Below the pieces are notes generated by a model that was given only the letters and a program-made list of their open reading frames with translations, had not been told where the DNA came from and did not search any database. A program made the translations under genes and the position numbers. A stretch of 64,000 nt of DNA, from positions 992,001 to 1,056,000 of the forward strand of contig JAUFOR010000003.1 of assembly GCA_040285745.1 (NCBI GenBank), written 5' to 3'. Below, piece by piece: positions 26,507-35,747 of this stretch; positions within the stretch are counted from its first letter, which is position 1, and each line of letters starts with the position of its first letter. Source of the DNA: Barthelona sp. PCE (lineage: Eukaryota; Metamonada: BaSk clade).

Positions 26507-28462
26507 ATGGAAGACTTTGAAGGGAGCACAGCATTTGTAGACGTATTTGAAGAGGGTTTTTTTGTTTCACCTTCATTTTTGGGTCCTTTAACGGAAATTA
26601 ATGATACATGTGATTTAAATGTGTTCGAAGAACACAAAAGAACGATAGTTTGTGATATTAATTGTCCTCAAGATCTTGATTCCTTGTACAGCATTCTTTC
26701 CAAGCTTCCTGAAGATTTAAAGGGGTACTACATCCCACCTAGAGGGTATACGCATCAGGGACAATCGTTTTCTGTTATTTTTCTTCAATATGTTGATGGG
26801 GGTTTTGTTTTTGATGAATTGGTAACGTATGAGGCTCCATGTTTCATGAATATCTGCACAGTGATCAACAAGCAAGAATTTATTGTTCATAACGGGTGTG
26901 ACTATGATTATATACGGTTTTATGATGGTAGAACTGATGTTATGAACATTTGTTTGGGATCATTTATATTATATGTTGGTGGATTCGCTGTCTTTTGTAC
27001 TAAAAATGAACTTAAAAGGTTTAAATTACAAGGGAACCGTTTTGTGTTCGAGGTCATTGGAAAAGTTGAGGGAACAGTTAACGTATGTAAGCTGACTGGA
27101 TGCATGGTTGATAATGTGAGGGGTTCAAAGTTTAGTGTGATATATTTTGAAGGAGATAGCTTTCATAGTATCGATTTGTTGAAGGTATTCCCACTTCTAT
27201 CTTCTTTGCAAGAAACAGTAATCAGTAGGATATGGTTGCTCTCAATGTCGCGCAAAGAACTTGTGATAGAGATCTGCGGATTTTTGTATGTTTTCATTGA
27301 GGGAAACTGCTTCTGTTACAGATCAGGATTAAATGCTTTTAGGAACGCTATTCAAATGCCATTTTCACAAGAGTTCAACTATCTACCACACTTTTTTGAT
27401 TCATATTTTGTTGAAAATGGAAAGATTTGGAAGTTGGAAGAAATTGTATCGCCTTTTATAGGTGCATCGTTTACTGATGGTTTAGTCGCCACTTCTGAGA
27501 ACTGTGCCGTGTATTCTAACAAAGATATGCTTTTTGCATTAAATTTTAGCAACAAAAAGGTTCATTTTTTCAAAAAGAGTTATTTAACCTTTTTTCGTAC
27601 ATTCATCGCTTGCGCTAAGGATGGTGTCCGGATGGGCATGGAAAACGTAAAGGGAAAAATTGTAGGGAGTTCCATTATCCGAACAAGGTTGGTGAATGTT
27701 GAAAATCTGTCAGAAGCAGTTGAGGTTGTTAGGATCTACAAAAGCATATACGCATGTCCTGAGTTTGGTATTTTCGATGACGTGGCCCTGTTTGCAAAGT
27801 ATAGATATATTGATGGGAAAAGCGTAGAAGTTTCTATTATTAAGTATGAAGTTTCCACCAAGCAACGAAAGACAGTGTACTGTGAGGTTATTGATAGGCA
27901 GATGGCTAGGGTGAGTAAGTGGTATCGAAACTGTGTTGTCATGGATGTAGGCGACAAAGTTATTATACGCGAGATCAGCGATGACTTGTGGGAACGTGTG
28001 ATGTACATTCCTTTTCGACGATACACTGTCAATCCGTATGACTTTGGGCTTCAGGTTAAGCAGAACAGAAGGGGACATGTACAGTTCATTCGTTCGGAGT
28101 ATGATCGTCAGTATAAGGCGGGAACTTTTTATGCTTTTCTTTCTGCGAATCTGGTATTGTTCAACACTGGTATGTGGCGCATTAGAGCCGACTGCCATGC
28201 AGAACACGTGATTGACTTCGGGTTTGATTTGCAGAGCAGTGAATACCATATCGGAGTGGATATCGTTACCATTTATCATGTTGACAGATCCACCCTTACA
28301 GCACACCATAGAAGGTATGCGTTTGAAGATGAAGATATCTTCGTGGTCGATTGCGTTGAGATTGATGTGCAGATGTTCTTGAAATCTTGCACATACCATG
28401 ATGGTGCGCAATTTCTATCCAGTGAGAATGTGCAGAACGTGATTGACATGCGTGGATGGTAA
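26507..28462 (+). CDS. Large lineage-specific protein, 651 aa
   Basis: Not recognised. An acidic N-terminus is followed by about 600 residues of alternating short hydrophobic strands and charged turns (FSVIFLQYVDGGFVFDELV, NICLGSFILYVGGFAVF, CAVYSNKDMLFALNFS). It lacks signal peptide, TM and known catalytic motifs. Its form is that of a beta-propeller or solenoid. Third of three tandem genes, 97 bp after the previous stop. Convergent with eRF1, 11 bp between stops. Confidence 0.7.
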   Translation: MEDFEGSTAFVDVFEEGFFVSPSFLGPLTEINDTCDLNVFEEHKRTIVCDINCPQDLDSLYSILSKLPEDLKGYYIPPRGYTHQGQSFSVIFLQYVDGGFVFDELVTYEAPCFMNICTVINKQEFIVHNGCDYDYIRFYDGRTDVMNICLGSFILYVGGFAVFCTKNELKRFKLQGNRFVFEVIGKVEGTVNVCKLTGCMVDNVRGSKFSVIYFEGDSFHSIDLLKVFPLLSSLQETVISRIWLLSMSRKELVIEICGFLYVFIEGNCFCYRSGLNAFRNAIQMPFSQEFNYLPHFFDSYFVENGKIWKLEEIVSPFIGASFTDGLVATSENCAVYSNKDMLFALNFSNKKVHFFKKSYLTFFRTFIACAKDGVRMGMENVKGKIVGSSIIRTRLVNVENLSEAVEVVRIYKSIYACPEFGIFDDVALFAKYRYIDGKSVEVSIIKYEVSTKQRKTVYCEVIDRQMARVSKWYRNCVVMDVGDKVIIREISDDLWERVMYIPFRRYTVNPYDFGLQVKQNRRGHVQFIRSEYDRQYKAGTFYAFLSANLVLFNTGMWRIRADCHAEHVIDFGFDLQSSEYHIGVDIVTIYHVDRSTLTAHHRRYAFEDEDIFVVDCVEIDVQMFLKSCTYHDGAQFLSSENVQNVIDMRGW

Positions 28463-28473
28463 TATTTTACTGT

Positions 28474-29778
28474 TTAGAAGTATCCGTCGAGACCGTCAAA
28501 ATCGCTGTTCTCTTCTTGAGATAGATCATCATCCAAGATATCCATATCCCAGTCCAGTTTGTAGAAGGTTTTTCCTCCAATGCCGTATGTTTGTAAAAAC
28601 TGAAATCCAGCATCTGTTGAAGCTGAGATAAAAGTAATTTTGGTTTTGAGCGTTAAGGCATTATCAATAAGCCAGTCCGTTAATGGCTCAGCGGTTTCAC
28701 AATCTTCTAGATCAGGTTCGGCTGTTGTGTAACGCACATTATTGTCCATTTCTACTCGGTATCCAACCAAGTCTTCAGAGACAACAAGGTGTTCAACACA
28801 ACCCATGTCAACAGCTTTCATCGTTTCCACAACACCGTACACAATGAGCTCAGGGTTGAGAGTAACATCTTCGAAAAATTCATTGGCAGCACGACGTTCC
28901 TTGTTGAAGTGAAGATCAGCTAACAAATTATCACACTTTTGGATGGCTTCACGGAAACCTGAACGACCACCATATGCAACAGTTACTGTTCCAAGTATAA
29001 GAGGTTTGAGACGGTAATGGATATCTTGGTGTTGACAGAACTCGTGCTTAAAGTCTGCACTTCCAGCAAGGATTAATCCCTGAATGTTTGGGGTTGAATC
29101 ATCGTTGACGAAGATGCTGTTGCACACATCGACGGCATGGCTGAGATACCATCCGCGTTTTTCAACACGAATACGCTGATATCTATTTTGAGACTGACCG
29201 CCTTGGTTCTGCTTCTTAGGGAGCTCTTCATCAAACATATAAATGATTTCTTGCGTTTGGCCAACCCGACCATACAGCGCACACTTGCCATCAATGACCA
29301 CAATTCCAATGCGATCTCTGTTACAACTTGCAATGAGCTTCTCTATCGGACCGACCCGGAAAGTTGTATCGCAGATGTAAAGGTTGGTTGTAATGGGCAT
29401 AAATGGCTCAAAGCTATAAACAAATTTTTTGAAACTTGAACCTTGATCACAAGGAAGGAAACCTGCGAAAATCACAAGTCCGTTTTTTGGCGTTCGATTA
29501 TAGCTTCTCAGAATGGTCAGGCACGATGACAGACTACCTGTAACATGCACACGTGTAAGACGTGAACGAATCTTTGAGGTTTTTGAAGCCTCTGATTCTA
29601 TACGCTTACGTTGAAGTACGATAGAGGATCCTGATGAGATGTAAATACTGATAAAGGACGTCCCAGTGGATGAATGGTGGCCTCATAAGTTCTGCATCAG
29701 CTTACGAAGCTTGAGAAGATGGAGTTGATGCGTTTCCGCCGATTCATTGGTATTGATGTTGTTACTGGGTGACTTCAT
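28474..29778 (-). CDS. eRF1: Peptide chain release factor eRF1 with in-frame UGA at codon 32
   Basis: Reads stop codons in the ribosomal A site and triggers peptide release. From the ATG at 29778 the frame has 434 codons (human eRF1: 437) but includes a TGA at codon 32. Residues both sides of it are eRF1: KLRKLMQNL (human KIKKLIKSL) before, GTSFISI (human GTSMISL) after. Domain 1 keeps GTS (39-41), Glu63 (human E55) and YICDTTF (YxCxxxF), but NIKS reads K-I-R-S (69-72). Domain 2 has GGQ at about 192. Domain 3 is complete, with the acidic tail. No ATG lies between the TGA and the decoding motifs, so translation must pass UGA, or the copy is defective. Confidence 0.9.
29683..29685 (-). other. 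In-frame UGA within eRF1 (codon 32)
   Basis: Codons read AAC TTA TGA GGC CAC on the minus strand. The position corresponds to the Glu of LEAARGNGTS in human eRF1. Both other frames close soon after, so frameshifting cannot rescue the product. Confidence 0.85.
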
Positions 29779-30146
29779 CGAATAGTTGTTCAATATTCTA
29801 TGCTCTTTGAAAGGGGAGAGAAGAAAAAGTGTATTGGGTTCAACATTGGATCAAATTCGATATTCAGAGCTATAAGGTGGACCTCTGTGTTTGTCTGTGT
29901 TTTGTAGTTGTATGGGCGACATTGATTCGTTTTGGCAGATTAATTGAGTCTGTATGTATCAATGATAGTGGCTTGAAAAGAAAACTAACATTTTCTTTCA
30001 TCAAATTGACGTGTTACCTCAACTATTCATCATAAGCAATGCATTATTGTGCACACTACTTGTACATATACAACAAATAAAATTGCTGGTGAAAAGAGGC
30101 AATCTGAATTTCACATTTATCCCTTTTCATTAATCATATCAGCTTA
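29779..30146. other. Divergent spacer between eRF1 and lipase, 368 bp
   Basis: Holds both promoters. A 68-codon open frame at 29829-30035 shows no resemblance to anything I know. Nothing else seen. Confidence 0.5.
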
Positions 30147-32489
30147 ATGGGAACGTTCACGGACAGTGATCTAGAAGCTGAACTCCTGCGATCGGGACAC
30201 GCATCTCCAACAGTATCGTCTATGGAGAATGACAACAAAGAACCATATGCTGAGAATATGTCGGCAAAATCCAAAGACATTGAGTTGATTAGCATTGCTG
30301 TCGATGAAGATGTGCAAAAAGATTTCGAGGAAGGCTCTTCCTCCTCAGATGAAGAACTCAATCATTCTTTTGAGACGGTTTTCTATTCTTCGTTGAAAAC
30401 CGTCACATCAGTAAGCGATAACATATCTATGAAGGACTTTTTGGCGGTTACATTGAGGATTTGTAACTGCTATTTTGCGATTGCATCTGCGTTGCTCATG
30501 CTCGCATCCGTTTTGAATTTCATTTTACTGCCATCGTATTCTTTACTGTATTACCTTAACAATTCAACAGGAATGTACTTTGTTGTTGCAAATGGCATCT
30601 CTCTTTTCATCATTGTTTGCGCAGCACCACAACTCTTTGTTGCTTGCATTTCGTTTGCGTCAAAGTTTTTCCTGGCAGGAGATGTAAGTCATTTGTATAA
30701 TCTTGCGTTTTTACGATGGTTTTTTGCTATTAATGAGCGTATTTTAGGTTTGAAACCCAAAACTTTCCGTCGAAAAGATACTTTCATGCAAATTGCAGTG
30801 TTTTTCGACGCATTAATCGTAGGTGCTGTCTTTTGGATCCAAACAGGTTTCGCTAGCTACACTAGTAGCTTCTTATTTGCTGTCTTCTTGATCACAACTA
30901 TCATGTGCATCTGCTACGTTGCACAGCATGTTATTATAGCATACGTCACGATACCTTCTATCAATGATATTGTCGTATGCTTTCATCTCACGGAGAATAA
31001 GGAGTTAGTTCAAGAAACTCTCAATCGCAAGTCTTTCATTTACAGATGGATGATGAACGAGACAGAAAAGGGAATGCAATCTAAATGGGCTCGCTTCCCA
31101 TGTTGGGTTTGCTTTTTGTTTCTCCTTCCTTTTTTGTTTGTGCTTTTCATGTGCCCCATATATGTATTTGTTGATGTATGGGAGGTGCGTAAAGCAACAA
31201 GAACCACACGCCGCTTCTCAGGTCTTCGTTTCTACCTTGCAATGTTTGTTGCCTGTGTTTACATAATCGCAGTGGTCTATTTATTCGGTGTGGCGATTTT
31301 CTTGCACGCAAAGTTCTCGAGCATCATTGTATCACTGATGAGTTTGTTTCCGAGCACCCCTTTCGTTGTTGCGTTCCTGGCAGATAAGCAGAAATACCTT
31401 AGAAGAGCATCCCGCCTTTGGCTGTTTGTTGTTCTGTTGTTGGCTGCTCTCATGCTCTTTTTTATTGTTAAATACGTTAACCAGGATGACAGTCGCTATC
31501 CGGAACTGGGTAATGCAGTTGAGAAAACAACACAGCTACAGAACATCACTTTTAATGATTTCCAAACATGGTATGAGTCAAAACCTTACATAGATATGGT
31601 CGGCCATCAACTTCCCCGCTCTGGTGTTTTTGATCCTGCAGTTTCGGGATCTTTACAGTCAGCATATCCAATATGCAGCATGAACGTGCATGGGCTGTCA
31701 GTTTTCGACTATATGTTCTTCTCTTTTATTGCGTACCGTCCTGGATTCTATCGAATCTACGAACCGTTCAAAAACGATGATTGGGAGATTGTGGGCGTCA
31801 ACACCAAGCGGTTCAATTCATATTTTATTGATTTTTACTCTCCTTCCCGTAACCTCAGTGTTGTAGCAATAAGAGGCACGTCTGCGAACTCTATGCTAGA
31901 CTTTGTGCTCGATTTCGACGTGTTTAGCGAATCAGCGCTTTTAGGATTCCTCAATGCTATGTTCCCCTTCGGTTCATGGTTGCCTGAGTCCTTCCAGAGC
32001 AGGCTCGTATCTGCCATGTCTGTCGTTGAAGGTATTAACGATCTTAACGCACAGAGATATGATCGTGAGGCTGTGAAGTATATCAAGTATCGTAGTTACG
32101 TTGCAGACAATACAATTGTGACAGGGCACTCGTTGGGCGGTGGTCTCGCGCAGGTTGTCGCAGCTAAAACTGGAAACAAGGCGATAGTTTTCAGCTCTCC
32201 CGGTATGGCACTCACATCGAGTAAGTTTAAGGTTCCTTATAACTCATTGCGCATGACTAGCACGACCGTCGTTCCCGATAACGATCCAGTAGCCAAGATT
32301 GACATTCATGCTGGTGAAGTTCAACGAATTGCATGTGATAAGGCGAAGCATCAATTTGAGTGCCACGGCATACTCCGCACTTTTAGGGAATTAGGCGTAC
32401 ACTGCATTAATTCCGATATTCTATATCTACGAGATCAGGCGACCGATATTATTGCACGACTGAAGCAGGAGGAAAAGAAAAGAGGATAA
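30147..32489 (+). CDS. Polytopic membrane class 3 lipase (DAG-lipase-like)
   Basis: 780 residues. An acidic cytosolic N-terminus (1-80) precedes about eight hydrophobic helices, about 100-430. A class 3 lipase domain (about 475-760) follows, with LSVVAIRGTSANSMLDFVLD, then VTGHSLGGGLAQVVAAKTG carrying nucleophile Ser662, then NDPVAKID (likely acid) and a late His (VHC or CHG context). The order TM bundle then alpha/beta-hydrolase resembles diacylglycerol lipases, though those have four TM helices. Probably releases acyl chains from membrane lipids at plasma or endolysosomal membranes. Substrate is inferred. Confidence 0.85.
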   Translation: MGTFTDSDLEAELLRSGHASPTVSSMENDNKEPYAENMSAKSKDIELISIAVDEDVQKDFEEGSSSSDEELNHSFETVFYSSLKTVTSVSDNISMKDFLAVTLRICNCYFAIASALLMLASVLNFILLPSYSLLYYLNNSTGMYFVVANGISLFIIVCAAPQLFVACISFASKFFLAGDVSHLYNLAFLRWFFAINERILGLKPKTFRRKDTFMQIAVFFDALIVGAVFWIQTGFASYTSSFLFAVFLITTIMCICYVAQHVIIAYVTIPSINDIVVCFHLTENKELVQETLNRKSFIYRWMMNETEKGMQSKWARFPCWVCFLFLLPFLFVLFMCPIYVFVDVWEVRKATRTTRRFSGLRFYLAMFVACVYIIAVVYLFGVAIFLHAKFSSIIVSLMSLFPSTPFVVAFLADKQKYLRRASRLWLFVVLLLAALMLFFIVKYVNQDDSRYPELGNAVEKTTQLQNITFNDFQTWYESKPYIDMVGHQLPRSGVFDPAVSGSLQSAYPICSMNVHGLSVFDYMFFSFIAYRPGFYRIYEPFKNDDWEIVGVNTKRFNSYFIDFYSPSRNLSVVAIRGTSANSMLDFVLDFDVFSESALLGFLNAMFPFGSWLPESFQSRLVSAMSVVEGINDLNAQRYDREAVKYIKYRSYVADNTIVTGHSLGGGLAQVVAAKTGNKAIVFSSPGMALTSSKFKVPYNSLRMTSTTVVPDNDPVAKIDIHAGEVQRIACDKAKHQFECHGILRTFRELGVHCINSDILYLRDQATDIIARLKQEEKKRG

Positions 32490-32524
32490 ATGATTTTTTA
32501 TTGACAGAAATATTGTAAATACGG

Positions 32525-33919
32525 TTAAAATTCATCGCAGTCATCAAGATCACTACAGTTGGGGGATAGAGAGATTTGTCTAAAGTTCAAAGGCTGGTTC
32601 GTGTTCAGAACCACGCGAGATGAAGAAGGGCTTAGTGTCGGGAGCTCCAGCATTGCGGGCTCCATCGACACGAGTGGTATGTGCTGTCTTATGACGGGTG
32701 AGAAGGGAGAGCTGATCAGTTTCGGCTCAGGGTGCACCATATCCTCGTAAGAAAGTGATCTCCTCATTCTGTCGACGGTTGTGTCGTAAAGCTGCTGGTT
32801 CCCTGATTGCTTTTTGGAGAAGACAGATAGCTGACCGGTGTCTTCGCGTATGCAATGGACAGAGAGTGAAACCCTCTTAAACACAGTCTCCTTCTTTTCA
32901 AACAGAATTCGACAATCGCGCACAGATCTCTGCTTCAATACCGCCTTATTTCGCTGAAGCGTGTCCTCTACAAGATGCATTGTCTCTTGAATTGAACAAG
33001 AGCTCGAGAAAAGAAAGTCTCCATCACTGGCGATTGGTGATTTTGGAGATGCGATTGGAGGAGCTGATTTCGACCAAGGCGAAATAGCACGTAGTCCAGG
33101 CGATACAAGTCCCGCCTGTGTGTCTCCCCGGATCCATGGGTGGTCTATCGCCTCTTGAACAGTCAGACGCCGAACCGGCTCCTGCTGTAACAGCGCCTGT
33201 ATCAGATCAACTAGGTGCGGGGGAAAGTAGCTGGGGAAGTTGACCGTTGCCTTTAGCGCATGCTTCAGCTCGCCCAAAGAGTCGCAATCGAACGGAGCGT
33301 AGCCTGCCGTCATGTAGAAGAGCAAAACGCCGAGCGACCACATGTCGGCCGCTTTTGGGCAAAACAGGTGGTCCTCCAGCACCTCCGGGGGGCAGTACGT
33401 GGGGGTTCCGCCATGCACATTGGTCAGACAGTTAGCCTTGCAGCACAACGAGAGACCAAAGTCGATAAGCTTGATGACCCCATTCTTCCCGTACAGTACA
33501 TTCTCCGCCTTGATGTCACGGTGGCTGATTTGGTTTGTGTGTAGGTACCGCACCGCCTCAAGCAGCTGTGTGAAGTAATTGCGGGAATCGTTGATTGAAA
33601 GTTTCGAATTTTTCTCCAAAAGTGTCCCGTGTGGAACATATTCCATAAATATGTTAATGCTATCATCATCTTCAATAGCATCGATGAGCTTTACGATGTT
33701 AGGGTGATCACAACGTTGTAATATCTCGATTTCGTCATTAGCGCTTTTGATGTTGGACTTAGAAGAAGTCAATATCTTCTTAAGTGCACAACGTATGCCG
33801 CTGCCCTGTATCTCCACCAATGAAACGGTACCAAAAGTGCCTCGACCGATTTCTCCCAAGATAGAAAATGTATTCTTGGTGATAGTGGATTCTCCTATCA
33901 GTTGTTTCTTCAATTTCAT
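32525..33919 (-). CDS. Ser/Thr protein kinase, CAMK/CAMKL group
   Basis: 464 residues. The kinase domain spans 18-265: Gly loop GRGTFGTV (25-32), Lys47 in CALKK, SHRDIKAENVL (catalytic D135, N140), LIDFGLS (D153) and the activation segment ending GGTPTYCPPEV. WSLGVLLFYMTAGYAPFD and the end DHPWIRG are typical of SNF1/MARK/CHK1-like CAMKL kinases. All catalytic residues are present, so it should be active. The Ser/Pro-rich C-terminal 200 residues look disordered and may hold regulatory sites. There is no UBA or KA1 domain that I can see, so no closer assignment. Confidence 0.88.
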   Translation of the reverse strand: MKLKKQLIGESTITKNTFSILGEIGRGTFGTVSLVEIQGSGIRCALKKILTSSKSNIKSANDEIEILQRCDHPNIVKLIDAIEDDDSINIFMEYVPHGTLLEKNSKLSINDSRNYFTQLLEAVRYLHTNQISHRDIKAENVLYGKNGVIKLIDFGLSLCCKANCLTNVHGGTPTYCPPEVLEDHLFCPKAADMWSLGVLLFYMTAGYAPFDCDSLGELKHALKATVNFPSYFPPHLVDLIQALLQQEPVRRLTVQEAIDHPWIRGDTQAGLVSPGLRAISPWSKSAPPIASPKSPIASDGDFLFSSSCSIQETMHLVEDTLQRNKAVLKQRSVRDCRILFEKKETVFKRVSLSVHCIREDTGQLSVFSKKQSGNQQLYDTTVDRMRRSLSYEDMVHPEPKLISSPFSPVIRQHIPLVSMEPAMLELPTLSPSSSRVVLNTNQPLNFRQISLSPNCSDLDDCDEF

Positions 33920-34136
33920 GCAAAAAACGGATAGGACTACGGGTAGCCGTGTTTAAAAATAAAAATGTGTTGAATGGGAGGAAAAAAAAAGTAGCATGCC
34001 ATTGGCCTACAAATCGGGTTCTGAATTTTACTTCTCTTTATTGTGCATGTGAGAGTGTCCTGACCAGGTACAGGTAATGTCATGGTTGTGTTGAAGAGTT
34101 GATCATTTTCACAACCTGCACAAATCAATTTTATTG

Positions 34137-35413
34137 TTAGAATTGTCTGAAGACGGCATTGAACCTCGCTACTGAAGATCCCTGCTCTTCGTACTGCTCC
34201 TTTGTATGACAGACACTGTAAAAAGCGGGATCATTCGCAAACTCTGAAGCACCCAGGAACACTGCAATTTGCTGAAGGTTGCGCTTGCAAAACACATTAA
34301 CATTGATCTTTCTGACGTCCTCTTCAGCTATGCTCATCCTCACGGCCATACTCTTCATGCGGTCGTCCACAATTGTCTGAATATCTCCCTCTAGTCTCTT
34401 CTTGAAGTTTTTGAAGCTTGTGTTTCCTCCACATAACACGACGTTTCCATACAGATCAATACGTGATTGCATGGGGCATGCCTGGATAGCCTCATCAACA
34501 AGAACTGCAAGCGGCTTGTCCAGCTTAGCATTGAAAATTTCAGGCATGAAGAACATCTCAGGACCAATAAAAGCCTCGTAACCAACATCAAACGCGATCT
34601 TACCCTTGTTCGGGAACTCGTGCACGACGTTTGTGATATACTTCTCGGGCTTTGAGTCGAACAAATTAAATCCGTGCACCAAATCTCTGGCTACATAACA
34701 GTGGTTCTCCTTAACCTGGAGTGCACATGACTCACTGCCCTGTAGAGGGATTCCCTCTCTCTTCCTCAGCGTCTCTTGTATGAAAGATGTGACGTTTTTA
34801 CCACCTAATGGGATAGTGCGAATTGCGCTTCCAACAACGAAACCCTCTACAACAGGGACGATTTGCGTGCCTCCATCACCAGAATCGACAACGACGCCAG
34901 TGAGTGCGTTTCCCTGCTCATCTGTGATTGCCTTCTTTGCGCAAAGAGCCATTGTCGCTTGTACACCAATATACAAATGCGGTACGTTAAAGGTCTCAAA
35001 CATGATTTCAGCGGTGTACTCTCTATTTTCTGGTGGATTTAGAGGCGATTCAGTAACAACAACGCCATGGTTCTCTGGCTCAACCCTCATCATATCAAAA
35101 AAAGATGCTTGCCAGAATTTCTCCATCATATCCCAATTGGTTACGATTCCGTCGGTGATTGGATAGTTTAGTGAGTATTCAAGCTTCTTTTCAAGCGCTT
35201 CATTACCAATAACAAAATCAAGATCTGATAAAGTTCCGTTTGCCCCTGTAACATGGTCTGATTTATGCCCCACTACGGTTGGGATATTATGTAAAGGTAA
35301 TCCTTGACCGGCAAAACCGATTTTCGACCAACTAAATATTAGGGGGTGCTCCTTTTTGCATCTACATACCTAGTTCCGTTATCAAAAATCACTGCTGGGC
35401 GATTTGTTGCCAT
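34137..35413 (-). CDS. ARP3: Actin-related protein 3, two exons
   Basis: Core subunit of the Arp2/3 complex, which nucleates branched actin. Spliced as 35370-35413 plus 34137-35331, giving 412 aa (human 418). Exon 1 supplies ATNRPAVIFDNGT, the actin-fold phosphate-binding loop, and the junction reads on as SWSKIGFAGQG (human DCGTGYTKLGYAG). Exon 2 shows Arp3-type [20 protein letters not shown] (human [20 protein letters not shown]), VVDSGDGGTQIVPV, then VVLCGGNTSFKNFKKRL and the ending CHTKEQYEEQGSS. Without the intron the N-terminus is lost. It works with profilin at 13.3 kb. Confidence 0.93.
35332..35369 (-). other. Intron of ARP3, 38 nt
   Basis: Begins GTATGT and ends CCTAATATTTAG on the minus strand. 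It splits an AG|T Ser codon, and removal restores the actin P-loop region. Very short, with branch motif and 3' splice site fused. Confidence 0.9.
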
Positions 35414-35747
35414 AATTTGTGTGTTAGCGTGTTGAAAAGGGTGGAAGTTGGCTTAACAACAAATTGATGATCTATGCCATTCAAATAGTTTTTGTGATGT
35501 TGTAGATTGTACCATTTGCTGTTTTTACAACAAGTACCTTAAATGGTTGGACTTGTAATTTGTAAATGCACTGATTCATACTACTGTGGGTGAGGTGTCT
35601 TTGCGTCTAATATGGTTGGTTTGTGTGGTCTTATTTCTCTTTAATGTACTGTGGACGGTACAACACACTCCCAAGAAAATTAATACAGAACAATTGAGTG
35701 TTTGTACATAATAAACCCTTACACACACACCTTAATCACGCAGGGGA
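35414..35747. other. Divergent spacer ARP3/PAP2, 334 bp
   Basis: Promoter region for both genes; T/G-rich, no ORF, RNA gene or repeat recognised. Confidence 0.5.

Noticed and set aside
29600-29690. Programmed +1 frameshift at TTA TGA in eRF1 (would give LEA as in human)
   Set aside because: The +1 frame loses eRF1 similarity after a few codons and hits TAG, while the conserved GTS and K-I-R-S region lies in the original frame.
29675-29704. A 24-nt intron (GTAAGC...ATGAG) that would remove the eRF1 UGA in frame
   Set aside because: It would delete the conserved KLMQNL helix, is far shorter than the other introns, and lacks both the GTAT donor and the ATTTAG acceptor.
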